Positions 17,531-27,202 of a DNA stretch of 39,460 nt are shown piece after piece. The notes under the pieces are model-generated. The model had not been told where the DNA came from, ran no database searches, and saw only the letters and a list, made by a program, of their open reading frames with translations. How positions within the stretch are numbered: the first letter of the stretch is position 1; each line of letters begins with the position of its first letter. The DNA comes from Verrucomicrobiota bacterium (GTDB lineage: Bacteria > Verrucomicrobiota > Verrucomicrobiia > Limisphaerales > SIBE01): contig JACQWK010000147.1 of the NCBI GenBank assembly GCA_016209525.1, positions 1-39,460 of the forward strand, read 5' to 3'. Position numbers and translations under genes: made by a program.

Positions 17531-18145
17531 ATGGACGAAGGACTGCGAAGCGAGTTGAGCAAGCAGGGCATCTTTACGACGACCTTGGAAGAACTCTACA
17601 ACTGGGGCCGAAAGAACTCCGTCTGGCCATTGAACTTCGGCCTCGCCTGCTGCGCTATCGAGATGATCGCTACCGCCATGGCGCGTTACGATCTCGCTCG
17701 CTTCGGAGCTGAGGTCTTTCGTGCCTCGCCGCGGCAGGCCGACCTGATGATCGTGGCTGGCACGGTGACCAAGAAAATGGCCCCGCAGGTGGTGCGCCTC
17801 TACAACCAGATGGCGGAGCCGAAATACGTCATCGCGATGGGCGCGTGTGCCATCTCCGGCGGGCCGTTCAAGCAGGGCTACAACGTGCTCAAGGGCATTG
17901 ACCGATACATCCCGGTGGACGTGCACATTCCGGGCTGCCCGCCGCGACCCGAAGCGCTTATCCACGCCTTCATGACCTTGCAGCGCAAGATCGACGAACA
18001 GAAGCTGGCTGGCACAAGCCGCCCGCGCCATCTTGTTCCCGACGCGCCGAGCGAATTTCCCGTGCCCGAGTTCGGCGAACATGATCTGGTGCCGCCGAGC
18101 AATCCAAACGTGTGGCAGCCGCCGAAATCACCGGGAATCGAATAA
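17531..18145 (+). CDS. nuoB: NADH-quinone oxidoreductase subunit B (NuoB), stand-alone
   Basis: 204 residues. NuoB carries the terminal N2 [4Fe-4S] cluster of complex I. The four ligand positions are all present: Cys40-Cys41 ([10 protein letters not shown]), Cys106 (MGACAISGG) and Cys136 (IPGCPPRPE). The ATG at 17531 follows a plausible reading-frame extension upstream (no Met), so the N-terminus could be longer if a non-ATG start is used. No other nuo gene is in the window. It is placed next to the 2-oxoacid:ferredoxin oxidoreductase genes, hinting at an electron link between that enzyme and complex I or a small NuoB-type adapter. Confidence 0.9.
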   Translation: MDEGLRSELSKQGIFTTTLEELYNWGRKNSVWPLNFGLACCAIEMIATAMARYDLARFGAEVFRASPRQADLMIVAGTVTKKMAPQVVRLYNQMAEPKYVIAMGACAISGGPFKQGYNVLKGIDRYIPVDVHIPGCPPRPEALIHAFMTLQRKIDEQKLAGTSRPRHLVPDAPSEFPVPEFGEHDLVPPSNPNVWQPPKSPGIE

Positions 18146-18164
18146 ACCATCCAAACCTTGCATT

Positions 18165-19970
18165 ATGGCTACAATTGACTTCGCAGTCGGAATCGGTGGC
18201 GAGAACGGGCAAGGCATCGCCTCCACGGGAGACATCCTGGCCCGCATCTTTGCGCGGCGCGGCCTGCATCTCAACGCCTACAACGCCTACCAGTCCATTA
18301 TCCGGGGTGGGCATACTTTCCTCACCATCCGCGCCAGTGACGCGCCGGTGCGCAACATGGGTGACAAGATTGATGTGTTCATCCCGCTCAATCAGGACGC
18401 GATGGATCGTCATCTCCGTTTGTTGAAGGTGGGGGCTTGCGCCATCTACGACCACGAGAAAATCAAGCCCGGGCAGGCGGCTGAGGGAGTGAAGCTTTGC
18501 CCGATGCCGATCAAGGAATTGACCAAGGGCAACAAGCTCGCCGCCAACACCGCTGCGCTCGGCGCCACGCTGCAACTGTTGGGCATCGAATCTGAATCGC
18601 TCGAAGCCGTGGTCAAGCGGCAGTTCAAGAAGAAGGGCGACACGGTCGTGGCGGAGAACATCGCCATCGCGCGGGCCGGTTACGATTACGCGGCGCATCA
18701 CTTCCAAGCGTTTCCGTGGAAAGCGCCACGCGGGCCGAAGCCGCTTGGGGTCATCACCGGCAACCAGGCCATCGCGATGGGCGGCGTGGCGGCTGGCATC
18801 AAGTTTTACGCGGCATATCCCATGAGTCCCTCCACCGGCGTGCTCATGTGGATGGCGGCGCACGCGCGACAACTCGGCATCATGGTCCGCCAGGTGGAAG
18901 ACGAAATCGGCGTGATGAACATGGTTATCGGCGCAGCCCACACGGGCTGCCGGGCGATGTGCGCGACCTCTGGCGGCGGCTTCGCGCTCATGACCGAGGC
19001 CATCGGCATGGCCGGCATGATTGAAACGCCGGTCGTTTGCGTCGATGTGCAGCGTGGCGGCCCGGCCACCGGCATTCCAACGAAGACCGAGCAAGGCGAT
19101 CTGTGGCAGGTGCTCGGCGCGGGGCAAGGTGATTACCCGCGCCTTGTCGTCGCACCGTCGGACCAGTTGGACTTGTTCAAAACGATCCCGGAGCTGTTTA
19201 ACCTTTCCGACAAATATCAGTGCCCGGGCCTTGTTCTCTCTGACCTGCTGATTTCCGAAGGCACGTCGAGCATCGATCCCAGCGACCTCGACTTCCACGT
19301 GAAGATTGACCGCGGCCAGCTCATTCTGCCGAACAGTGACGGTGAAGACATCAGACTCGGCAGCGGCTACAATGACCATGCCTACTGGCGCTACAGGAAC
19401 ACCGAAAGCGGTATCTCGCCGCGCGCCGTGCCGGGTGTGCCCGGACACATCTTCGTGGCCGCGACGGACGAGCACGACGAAGACGGCACGCTCATCAGCG
19501 ACGAATTCACCAACCCGCACAAGCGCCAAAAGATGGTCGAGAAGCGGGCGCGCAAGATGCAGACCGCTGTCAATGACATCGCGCCCCCGAAACTCGTCGG
19601 CCCTGAGAATGCCGCCGTCACACTGGTCGGCTGGGGTTCGACGCACGGCGTGATTCGCGAGGCCGTGGAGAAACTGGCCGGCGAGGAAGGTATCGTGGCC
19701 AATCAACTTCCCATCAAGTGGATTGTTCCGTTCCACGCTGCGGAAGTCAGCCGCATCCTTTCGCGGAGCCAGAAAGTCATCATCGTGGAGAATAATCATA
19801 GCGGCCAGTTCGCGCGTTATCTCCGCTCTGAAACCGGCTTCGGCGCGCACGGTCACATCCGCAAGTACGACGGGGAACCGTTCATGCCGCACCACATCGT
19901 CGAAGCGGCCAAAGAACAATTGGCCGGCCAGACCCGGATCTCGGTCCCTGTCCACGAAGTTTTAGCCTGA
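18165..19970 (+). CDS. korA: 2-oxoacid:acceptor oxidoreductase, fused gamma-alpha subunit
   Basis: 601 residues. Residues about 1-190 are the gamma domain (VGIGGENGQGIASTGDIL, RGGHTFLTIRASD). The rest is the alpha domain with the pyrimidine-binding region of pyruvate:ferredoxin oxidoreductase (ITGNQAIAMGGVAAG, YPMSPSTGVL, TSGGGFALMTEAIGMAG). With the beta subunit it oxidises a 2-oxoacid plus CoA to acyl-CoA, CO2 and reduced ferredoxin; 2-oxoglutarate is the most usual substrate for this layout, but substrate is inferred. The ATG at 18165 precedes the gamma domain directly. Followed by korB after nine bases. Confidence 0.9.
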   Translation: MATIDFAVGIGGENGQGIASTGDILARIFARRGLHLNAYNAYQSIIRGGHTFLTIRASDAPVRNMGDKIDVFIPLNQDAMDRHLRLLKVGACAIYDHEKIKPGQAAEGVKLCPMPIKELTKGNKLAANTAALGATLQLLGIESESLEAVVKRQFKKKGDTVVAENIAIARAGYDYAAHHFQAFPWKAPRGPKPLGVITGNQAIAMGGVAAGIKFYAAYPMSPSTGVLMWMAAHARQLGIMVRQVEDEIGVMNMVIGAAHTGCRAMCATSGGGFALMTEAIGMAGMIETPVVCVDVQRGGPATGIPTKTEQGDLWQVLGAGQGDYPRLVVAPSDQLDLFKTIPELFNLSDKYQCPGLVLSDLLISEGTSSIDPSDLDFHVKIDRGQLILPNSDGEDIRLGSGYNDHAYWRYRNTESGISPRAVPGVPGHIFVAATDEHDEDGTLISDEFTNPHKRQKMVEKRARKMQTAVNDIAPPKLVGPENAAVTLVGWGSTHGVIREAVEKLAGEEGIVANQLPIKWIVPFHAAEVSRILSRSQKVIIVENNHSGQFARYLRSETGFGAHGHIRKYDGEPFMPHHIVEAAKEQLAGQTRISVPVHEVLA

Positions 19971-19979
19971 AGAAATACT

Positions 19980-20906
19980 ATGAGCGCTGCCATCGTTACC
20001 GCACCATCCTTCGCTCCGGCCACGCCGCCGGGGCAGCTCACCAAGGACACTTACAAGGGTAGGATCGACCCCGATTGGTGCCCCGGCTGCGGCGACTTCT
20101 CCGTGCTGGCCGCGTTGCAAACGGCGTTGTACGAGCTGGGCCTCAAGCCGCACCAGGTGCTGGTGGTCAGCGGCATCGGCTGTTCCTCGAACCTGCCGGG
20201 CTTTATCAACACGTACGGCCTGCACACGCTGCACGGGCGCTCGCTCGCGGTCGCCACTGGTGCCAAGCTCGGCCATCACGAACTGAAAGTCATCTGCACC
20301 GGCGGCGACGGCGACGGTTATGGCATCGGGGGAAATCATTTCGTCCACACCATGCGCCGCAACCTCGACCTCACCTACATCGTCATGGACAACCAGATTT
20401 ACGGCCTCACCACCGGCCAGGTCTCCCCCACGAGCGTGAAAGGGATGAAAACCAAGAGCACTCCGCACGGCAGCGTGGAGAACCCGATCAACCCGATTCC
20501 CATGGCCATTGTCGGCGGCGCGACCTACGTCGCGCGCGCCTTCAGCGGCCAACAAAAGCACATGATCGAAATGATCAAGGGCGCGATCCAGCACAAAGGC
20601 TTCTCCCTCGTCGATGTCTTCAGTCCGTGCGTCACCTACAACAAGGACAACACCTATCAATGGTTCAAACCGCGCGTGAAAATCCTTGAGGAATCGGGCC
20701 ACGACCCCTCTGATCTCCACCAAGCCATCGACCGGGGCTTTCAATGGGGCGAGGAAATCCCCATCGGCCTGTTCTGGCGCCGCACCGACCTGCCCACGCT
20801 CGAAGACCAGGAACCCGTGCTCCACGACGGCCAGGGTCCACTCGCCTTCCGCAAGCTCGGCATCCCGAACGAGCAGGCGCAAGCGCTGATCGCCGAGTTG
20901 CTCTAG
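19980..20906 (+). CDS. korB: 2-oxoacid:acceptor oxidoreductase beta subunit
   Basis: 308 residues. This subunit binds thiamine diphosphate: the GGDGDGYGIGGNH motif with the later Asn (VMDNQIYGLTTGQ) is the ThDP/Mg site. The N-terminal CPGCGD and GIGCSS segments supply the Cys ligands for the subunit's Fe-S cluster. It forms the catalytic complex with the alpha subunit just upstream. ATG 19980. The next gene starts 38 bases after the stop. Confidence 0.92.
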   Translation: MSAAIVTAPSFAPATPPGQLTKDTYKGRIDPDWCPGCGDFSVLAALQTALYELGLKPHQVLVVSGIGCSSNLPGFINTYGLHTLHGRSLAVATGAKLGHHELKVICTGGDGDGYGIGGNHFVHTMRRNLDLTYIVMDNQIYGLTTGQVSPTSVKGMKTKSTPHGSVENPINPIPMAIVGGATYVARAFSGQQKHMIEMIKGAIQHKGFSLVDVFSPCVTYNKDNTYQWFKPRVKILEESGHDPSDLHQAIDRGFQWGEEIPIGLFWRRTDLPTLEDQEPVLHDGQGPLAFRKLGIPNEQAQALIAELL

Positions 20907-20944
20907 CGCGCAGTTGCGACGCAACTGTCTGTGCCTGCCGCTTT

Positions 20945-21736
20945 ATGAAGAGCAGCTTGAATCTGAGCCAAATCGAAGCGTTGCAGCAGAGACTCCTGAA
21001 GCACCCGGTTTACGACGCTGTAAGTAATCTGTCATCCCTGCGGGTGTTCATGCATCACCATGTTTACAGCGTTTGGGATTTCATGTCTTTGCTGAAGTAC
21101 CTCCAGCACATCATCGCTCCTGCCACGTGGCCATGGCAGCCTTCAGCGCATGTGTCGCTGGGGCGTTTCGTAAACGAAATTGTGCTGGGCGAGGAATCCG
21201 ATGAAGGTCCGCCCACCAGGGAGGGCCAGAAAAGGTATGTCAGCCACTTCGACCTTTATTGCGAGGCCATGCGTGAGGTGCAGGCTGACCCGACTCCGGC
21301 GCTCGAGTTTATTTCCGTGGTCAAAAGAAGCGGGCTGAATTCCGCTTTTGCTTCCGGCATCCCGCCTCAGCCGTGCCTCGAGTTCATGCGCACCAGCTTT
21401 GGGTTCATTGAGACTGGAAAAGCCCACGTCGTTGCTGCTGCATTTGCGTTCGGCAGGGAACATATCATTCCATTGATGTTCCGGGCCCTCCTGGAGCGCA
21501 TGAACATCACGGAGCAACAAGCGCCGGCGTTCTTTTATTACCTGCAGCGTCACATCCAAATGGATGAGGATTCTCACGGCCCGCTCACCACGTCGTTGCT
21601 GAACGAGCTTTGTGGCAGCCATCCGGTGCGGCAGGCAGAAGCAGAAGCGGCCGCTTGCGACGCCATCAACGCCCGAATCCGTTTCTGGGATGGCGTGCTC
21701 CAGGCCATAGAAGCCAACGTGTCCCCCCGGCATTAG
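20945..21736 (+). CDS. DUF3050-family protein (heme-oxygenase-like fold)
   Basis: 263 residues. It matches the DUF3050 pattern: HPVYDAVSNLSSLRVFMHHHVYSVWDFMSLLK near the N-terminus, then GRFVNEIVLGEESDE, HFDLYCEAM and LQRHIQMDEDSHGPL. The Glu/His/Asp-His spacing is that expected of a heme-oxygenase-like diiron fold; iron binding and activity are inferred. It is the last gene of the redox run, 38 bases after korB, suggesting an iron-using oxidase or a protein dealing with oxygen near the oxygen-sensitive enzyme. ATG 20945. Confidence 0.78.
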   Translation: MKSSLNLSQIEALQQRLLKHPVYDAVSNLSSLRVFMHHHVYSVWDFMSLLKYLQHIIAPATWPWQPSAHVSLGRFVNEIVLGEESDEGPPTREGQKRYVSHFDLYCEAMREVQADPTPALEFISVVKRSGLNSAFASGIPPQPCLEFMRTSFGFIETGKAHVVAAAFAFGREHIIPLMFRALLERMNITEQQAPAFFYYLQRHIQMDEDSHGPLTTSLLNELCGSHPVRQAEAEAAACDAINARIRFWDGVLQAIEANVSPRH

Positions 21737-22035
21737 TTGAGCCGCTACCCAACCGTCATCGCCACCATTCCGGCCTTTGTGACCGGCTTGGGGGATTTGG
21801 GCGTGCGCATCCAGAACATTCGCGCCGCCGCACAAGCCCAGGCCGGGCAGACCGGAGGCATCACCCTCGACAAACAACGGCTCAAAACCGCGCTGTGCGA
21901 CAAGGCTTTTGAAAGTGCCTCCGCCGTGTTGTCCTACGCCAACACCGTCAAAAACAATGAACTGGCCGGGACGGTCACCTTCACCAAAACCGATTTGAAC
22001 CGCTCGCGCGAGACGATTTGCCGGATGGCAGCGCT
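21737..22035 (+). pseudogene. fragment of a hypothetical gene cut at the island border
   Basis: A reading frame opens right after the DUF3050 stop (TTG at 21737) and gives a credible protein stretch: RYPTVIATIPAFVTGLGDL, IRAAAQAQAGQTGGITLDKQ, KTALCDKAFESASAVLSYAN and VKNNELAGTVTFTKTDL. Near 22035 it turns into unrelated sequence. It resembles the middle of a longer hypothetical protein, with no proper start and no natural end. It abuts the last gene of the minus-strand defence island, so it probably marks an insertion border. Confidence 0.6.
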
Positions 22036-22061
22036 ACGTACTTCCACTAAAAAATTCGGCC

Positions 22062-24749
22062 TCAAGCTACAGCAAACTGCGCCGCCAATCCGACGATGCT
22101 CATGTTCTCCGCGATGGCGTCGTGCGGAATCAGTAGATACTTCCACGGCTTGCCGCTGTTCTTGGCTGAGTGCTCCGTCGCGTGCTGACACCAACGAACC
22201 GCTGAATCTTTCTTGGCTACCACTTCGGGGTCTTCCATTTCCTTCCGCATTTTCGGTTCGAGCATGTAGATGCACTTCCCCGTTTCTACGACAAAGTCCG
22301 GCTGATATTCGCGCTGGTCGGCAACCCATTTGTAGAAAATTTGAAATTGACCTCTGCCGGGCTTAAACCATTTTTCTCCTTCGCGGTCGAGAATCACCGA
22401 AAGAACGCGCTCGGTGTCCGACTGAAATTTTTGCACCGGATAGAGGCACTTCTTGAACCCGCCAAAAATCATCTGTGAAATCTTCGTTTTGTCCGCCACG
22501 GGCACACGGAAATCATAAACTGGTTCGTCCGCCAGGGCGGTGAAGGCGAGCGGCTTGAGCGAGGTGAAGCCTTTGCTTACGACAACATCGTGGCCCGTTA
22601 CTTTCTCCCAGTGATGCTCCTGCATCTGAGCATGAATCAACCCCGCAAGCTGCCGGTGGTAATACTGAAGCACGTTCGCCACTTCTCCCGCGTCCTTCAA
22701 ATAGGAGTTCACGTGCGCGACCATCTGCCCCGCCAGATCATAAAGCAAATCGGCGTGGTTGTCGTATGACACGTCATCAAAATCAACAAGCGCCCGCACC
22801 AGATAGTTTTCCAGTCGCAACTCAGTCTGCCCGCTCCCTGCCGAAGCCAGCGTTTCTTGCCGATGGTCAACGAGGTATTGAATCAAGATGTCCCGCTCCA
22901 CCGGCTGATAATTGATGTTGGTCAGGGACAGCTTGAACGCATTGAACCCGCTCGTCACTTCGCCCTTGGGCACAACGAGAATCCGGGGAATATCAATGGT
23001 TTGCTTCAGCACCGCTGAAGTGGTTTTCGCGACAACTGCCGCCACGTCCGACTTCTCCATGACGCCCTCAAACTCCTGCTGGCTCGGAGTCAATGCCGCC
23101 TCAACCGCCGTCACAATCCACTTCTGCACATCCTCTTTCAGAAGCAGATTCGAACTCGGCAGATGCTCATACTGCTGAATCACCTGATACGTGAGTTGCG
23201 CTACTCTCTGTTCGGCTTCGGTCGCAAAGATCGGTTTCGCTGCGCTTGCCGCCGATTGCGTGAGCGCTGGTGAACTCGACTCAAACGACTGCCCGCCAAG
23301 CTGCGCCAGCACACCCGCGCTCGAAACAACGGTTGCAATCTTTTGCAAATCTGTGCGCGGATCGAGAATCAGCTTCTTCAAACGAATCGCCGAATCCGGC
23401 TTGTTCGCTTCGTCAATGATCTCCTGAAACTTGTCGTGCGCCACGATGTTCAGCGTGTCCACGGCATCAACGCCCGTTCGCTTGCCGTACGGCAAACGCA
23501 GGCCGCGCCCGATGGACTGCTCGATCAGGATGCGGGCATTGGCCGCCCGCAACGGAACAATCGTGTAGAGGTTCGTCACGTCCCAACCTTCCTTGAGCAT
23601 GTTGACGTGAATGACGATTTCCGTCGGCTCATCCGTGTGCTCCACCTTCAGCAGCCGCTCAATCATCTCTTCTTCCTCCGCACCCGTCTTGCTGGAATCC
23701 ACTTGGATGACCTTTTCCTTGTAGCGCCCCTCAAAGAAACCGTCCGACTTGATGAGATTGAGCAACTCGCCCGCGTGCGTTGTGTCTCGTGCGATGACGA
23801 GCACGAACGGCTTCACGATTTGCTGGCTGGTTTGCCGCGCGTAGGTTTCCAGATGAACCTTCACGTTTTCATGCAAGCGAATGCCGTCCTCCAGTTTGAT
23901 CTTCTCAATCTCGGCGGCAGAAAACCGGTTCGGGTCAAAATTCTTCTGCGTCGCCACGGCGGGTTCTTTGACGAAACCGTCTTCCATTGCCTTCGCCAGC
24001 GGGTAATCGTAAATGACATTCTTGAACGCCACCGCTCCCTTGGGTCCTTCGACAAACGGCGTCGCCGTCAGTTCCAAACCAAGCACCGGCTTCAATTCAT
24101 TGATCGCCCGCACGCCCGACGACGCTCGGTAGCGATGCGACTCGTCCATGATGAGAACGAGGTCCTTCAATCCCGCAAGGTAATCGAAATAGCTCTCCCC
24201 GATGTATTCCGAAAGCCGTTTGATGCGCGGAGATCTCCCACCGCGCACCTCTGAATTGATCTTTGAGATGTTGAAAATGTTTACCTTGCAGCGAAGGAAC
24301 TGGTCAAACAGCGTGCCCGCCTTCGACTCGTAAGTATCGCCCGTGATAATCTCAGGTGGCTCCACGGCAAATTCCCCAATGCCCTGGAAAACATACTTGG
24401 CGCTGGTTCGTTCGGAAAAGTCCGCGATCAGCTTGTTGTAAATCGTCAGGTTCGGCGCGAGGACGAAGAAATTGTTCATCCCATGCGCCAAGTGCAGGTA
24501 ACTGATGAACGCACCCATCAATCGTGTCTTGCCCACGCCCGTCGCCAGCGCGAAGCAGAGCGACGGAAAATCGCGCTCGAAGTCGGTGACCGTCGGGAAC
24601 TCACTGCGAATAATCTCCAACGCCGCCGCCAAGTCCGCGTCCTTATTCGGCGGAACGATCTCCGTGAGGCGGTCGAGCAACTCAAGCGAATGACGCTGCG
24701 GCGGACGCAGACTCAGGCGTCCGGCGATGGCGTTGACGTGGCGGTTCAT
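22062..24749 (-). CDS. type III restriction endonuclease, Res subunit
   Basis: 895 residues. A superfamily 2 helicase translocase cuts DNA when paired with Mod. Walker A is ATGVGKTRL (residues 69-77) and the DEAD-box equivalent is DESH (residues 202-205, MDESHRYR). Motif VI-like QSIGRGLRLPYG sits near residue 415. The C-terminal nuclease domain shows PD...EPK (YQPDFVVETGKCIYMLEPK). Length fits Res proteins. ATG at 24749. It lies downstream of mod, with two small genes between. Confidence 0.92.
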   Translation of the reverse strand: MNRHVNAIAGRLSLRPPQRHSLELLDRLTEIVPPNKDADLAAALEIIRSEFPTVTDFERDFPSLCFALATGVGKTRLMGAFISYLHLAHGMNNFFVLAPNLTIYNKLIADFSERTSAKYVFQGIGEFAVEPPEIITGDTYESKAGTLFDQFLRCKVNIFNISKINSEVRGGRSPRIKRLSEYIGESYFDYLAGLKDLVLIMDESHRYRASSGVRAINELKPVLGLELTATPFVEGPKGAVAFKNVIYDYPLAKAMEDGFVKEPAVATQKNFDPNRFSAAEIEKIKLEDGIRLHENVKVHLETYARQTSQQIVKPFVLVIARDTTHAGELLNLIKSDGFFEGRYKEKVIQVDSSKTGAEEEEMIERLLKVEHTDEPTEIVIHVNMLKEGWDVTNLYTIVPLRAANARILIEQSIGRGLRLPYGKRTGVDAVDTLNIVAHDKFQEIIDEANKPDSAIRLKKLILDPRTDLQKIATVVSSAGVLAQLGGQSFESSSPALTQSAASAAKPIFATEAEQRVAQLTYQVIQQYEHLPSSNLLLKEDVQKWIVTAVEAALTPSQQEFEGVMEKSDVAAVVAKTTSAVLKQTIDIPRILVVPKGEVTSGFNAFKLSLTNINYQPVERDILIQYLVDHRQETLASAGSGQTELRLENYLVRALVDFDDVSYDNHADLLYDLAGQMVAHVNSYLKDAGEVANVLQYYHRQLAGLIHAQMQEHHWEKVTGHDVVVSKGFTSLKPLAFTALADEPVYDFRVPVADKTKISQMIFGGFKKCLYPVQKFQSDTERVLSVILDREGEKWFKPGRGQFQIFYKWVADQREYQPDFVVETGKCIYMLEPKMRKEMEDPEVVAKKDSAVRWCQHATEHSAKNSGKPWKYLLIPHDAIAENMSIVGLAAQFAVA

Positions 24750-24806
24750 GTCAGGTTTAGCGCCGACATTCTGTTCGCGGTGCGGCAGCAGGCGCGGGAA
24801 CCAGCC

Positions 24807-25010
24807 TCACGCTGGCATTTCCTCCAGGTGCCGCAAGTATGCGTCGATCTGTTTTTCCAACTGGCGGATTTGCTCCAGCGGACCTTCCGCCAGGACCGCG
24901 AAATTACGCGGATTTTTAGGAAAAACTTCCGCTCTCAGCGAGTTGATGGCCTGGCAAAGACTTTCCATCTGTTCGATGGCCTGACGGAGTTGAGCTTCAG
25001 TTTGGATCAT
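24807..25010 (-). CDS. small helical protein overlapping the nucleotidyltransferase gene
   Basis: 67 residues, fully helical: EAQLRQAIEQMESLCQAINS, then VFPKNPRNFAVLAEGPLEQI and QLEKQIDAYLRHLEE. The ATG at 25010 overlaps the stop of the nucleotidyltransferase gene (TTATGA), so it is translationally coupled. The pair looks like a toxin-antitoxin or regulator pair placed between mod and res. I do not recognise its family with certainty. Confidence 0.72.
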   Translation of the reverse strand: MIQTEAQLRQAIEQMESLCQAINSLRAEVFPKNPRNFAVLAEGPLEQIRQLEKQIDAYLRHLEEMPA

Positions 25011-25450
25011 AACTTGATTCTTATTATGCCTTTGATTTGGTCCGGTTCCAATCGCACCTGTTCAAATAGCCTCAAATAACGTCGGTACTGATCCGAGTTT
25101 TCAAGCGCTACCAGCACGTCCAGCCGGTGCCGTTGTTTGACCCGTTGCGCCGAGAGGACGTTGTATTCGGCGGCGGAAAGGTCCCGCGTAAAATCATGCG
25201 TCGCCGCGACAACCAAAATCAGGTCAATGTCATTGGGGTCGGGCTTCGCAGTGACAAAGCTGCCATTGAGAAGCACTGCGGCGACTAACCCCGTGGCCTT
25301 TGCCTCGTGGAGGAAGTCTCGGAACTTCGCCCACAACTGCGGCCGGCGGTCGCTCCGCTGAAAACTTCCGAAGCGAGCTTCGACTTCCTCAAGCGGACAA
25401 TCGTGAACGCCGGCGGGGAGCAGGCCGTGTTCGTTGAACGGTGGCAACAT
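25007..25450 (-). CDS. nucleotidyltransferase-fold protein (DUF6932-like)
   Basis: 147 residues. The motif LLNGSFVTAKPDPNDIDLIL is the GS-x-x...DxD active site of the nucleotidyltransferase superfamily, with a likely third acid in RHRLDVLVAL. An N-terminal PPFNEHGLLPAGVHDC segment is typical of DUF6932-type proteins. It starts six bases after the mod stop and overlaps the next small gene by four. It is a likely accessory or toxin-like part of the island. Substrate unknown. Confidence 0.8.
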   Translation of the reverse strand: MLPPFNEHGLLPAGVHDCPLEEVEARFGSFQRSDRRPQLWAKFRDFLHEAKATGLVAAVLLNGSFVTAKPDPNDIDLILVVAATHDFTRDLSAAEYNVLSAQRVKQRHRLDVLVALENSDQYRRYLRLFEQVRLEPDQIKGIIRIKL

Positions 25451-25456
25451 ACGCGG

Positions 25457-27136
25457 CTACACCAGCGCCATTTCCTGCTGCCCCGGCTTGGGCGGCGCTT
25501 TGGGTAGGTTCTCTACTTGCAACGAATAATCATCATGGCCCCACTCGCAGCGCGTGAGCACAGCCTTGGGAATCTTCTTCACCGTCAGATTTGCGTAGCC
25601 CTCCTTACGACCGCGAAAGGCGGAGCAAACCACCAACAGGCTGCGCTCCGCGCCGACCTCATCGCTCAAGGCTTGAAGCTGTTCGTGATTCAGGTTGGCC
25701 GTGGTGACGTAGAGAAAATCCCGCTCCGTGGAATGGCCGTGCTGCCAATAGACCGTGTCGCTCGGCGAGTATGTAAAACCCTCCAGCTTGCACACCGCCT
25801 CGGCCAGCATGGCGGCGTTGAATTCCTTGCTGATGACCCAATTGCCCCACTTGTCCTTCTCCAACAGCGACGGCGCGAGCCGGTAATAGCGGAAACCGCC
25901 GCCGCCCTTCCAGCCCACCGCCTCCGTGATGCCGCCGGAGTCCGCGCCATCCACGACCTTCTTGAGCCGGGGAATGATGTGTGTGTGACAATGCTCGCCC
26001 AACTCCACCATGATCCAGCGCCGCCCCATCTTGTGCGCCACCGCGCCCGTCGTGCCCGAACCGGCGAAGGAGTCCAACACCCAGTCGCCGGGCTCGGTTG
26101 AAAGCTGAAGAATCCGCTTTAGAAGAAGTTCAGGCTTGGGCGCTGAAAATGGATCGCTCTCATTAAATGCTTTCACTTCAACGGCTGCGATTCTGTTCTC
26201 TCCAACGTCCGAATAGTGCCAGACCGTTGGACATACGACTCCTTGATCTTCAATCTCTGACAGAAAGCGTTTAATTGTCGGCTTACTACTGCCATCTTTT
26301 CCGAAATGCACGCGCTTCTCTGCCTTGAGGCGCTCGAAAGATTCCTTCGTGTAGGCCCAGCACCTGCCCTTGGCCGGCAACACTTCGCGGCCCGATGGTG
26401 TGGTGATGGTGTACAGATTAAAAGAAACTCCCGTTTTTGCGAACTGCTTGCCGCGCTGTCCTGTGGTAAGACTAATTGTGAAGTCGCCAGGAAACCAAGG
26501 TCCGCGCCCGTACTTCCGACCGGAAGCATCAATTCCATCGTGCTCATCGGATTGCTTGTAAATCGCATTTTGCTCGCTCGTTCTCTCAAGCTTGGCTGGT
26601 CGCCAAATGTCTTTGTTTTTCGCGAACACCAAAACATGGTCGTGCGAATCCGATAGCCAAGTAGCATTTGATTGAGAGGAGGATTTCTTTTCCCAGATCA
26701 CGTTTGCGACAAAGTTCTGACGTCCAAAAACCTCGTCGCAGAGGATTTTCAAATAATGGCACTCGTTGTCATCAATGGTGATCCATATCGCTCCATCCTC
26801 TGAGAGCATTTTCCGAAGAAGATCGAGACGGTCACGCATCAAGGACAACCAGATCGAGTGCTCGATTCCATCGTCGTAGTGACTGAACGCGCTGCCGGTG
26901 TTGTAAGGCGGGTCAATGAAGATGCACTTGATCTTGCCGGAGAACTCCTGTTCGAGCGCTTTGAGGGCGAGGAGATTGTCACCGAAGATGAGGCGGTTAT
27001 CGAACCGGTCGCGTTCCGTCACCCGGTGCGCCGCATGATACGACTTTTCCGGGTCTTCCAGCAAAATGCGCGGTTCGAGCCTGGGCCGGTTCTCCTTCCC
27101 GATCCACGTTAGTTCCAACTTTTGCTTCTTCGTCAT
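25457..27136 (-). CDS. type III DNA methyltransferase, Mod subunit
   Basis: 559 residues. A beta-class N6-adenine methyltransferase: the catalytic DPPY (residues 75-78, FIDPPYNTG) comes before the SAM-binding FxGxG ([12 protein letters not shown] near residue 355). The central part is the target-recognition region. It methylates one strand of its site and, with Res, restricts unmodified DNA. ATG at 27136 with N-terminus [20 protein letters not shown], which is echoed in a fragment at 29173-29244. First gene of the mod, nucleotidyltransferase, small protein, res set. Confidence 0.93.
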   Translation of the reverse strand: MTKKQKLELTWIGKENRPRLEPRILLEDPEKSYHAAHRVTERDRFDNRLIFGDNLLALKALEQEFSGKIKCIFIDPPYNTGSAFSHYDDGIEHSIWLSLMRDRLDLLRKMLSEDGAIWITIDDNECHYLKILCDEVFGRQNFVANVIWEKKSSSQSNATWLSDSHDHVLVFAKNKDIWRPAKLERTSEQNAIYKQSDEHDGIDASGRKYGRGPWFPGDFTISLTTGQRGKQFAKTGVSFNLYTITTPSGREVLPAKGRCWAYTKESFERLKAEKRVHFGKDGSSKPTIKRFLSEIEDQGVVCPTVWHYSDVGENRIAAVEVKAFNESDPFSAPKPELLLKRILQLSTEPGDWVLDSFAGSGTTGAVAHKMGRRWIMVELGEHCHTHIIPRLKKVVDGADSGGITEAVGWKGGGGFRYYRLAPSLLEKDKWGNWVISKEFNAAMLAEAVCKLEGFTYSPSDTVYWQHGHSTERDFLYVTTANLNHEQLQALSDEVGAERSLLVVCSAFRGRKEGYANLTVKKIPKAVLTRCEWGHDDYSLQVENLPKAPPKPGQQEMALV

Positions 27137-27202
27137 GTTGATATAACCGCAAAGAACGCAAAGAGCTCAGCTATTGCAGTGCAGAGATGTCGTTTGACAC
27201 TC

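Noticed and set aside
17415-17531. Short open frame ending in TGATGG overlap with nuoB
   Set aside because: It lacks a ribosome-binding sequence and any protein pattern, and the nuoB frame itself extends upstream through the same bases.
17970-19955. Long open frame on the minus strand across korA
   Set aside because: It is antisense to a clear korA gene. Its protein is rich in Arg, His and Asp with no domain, as expected from the complement of a high-GC gene.
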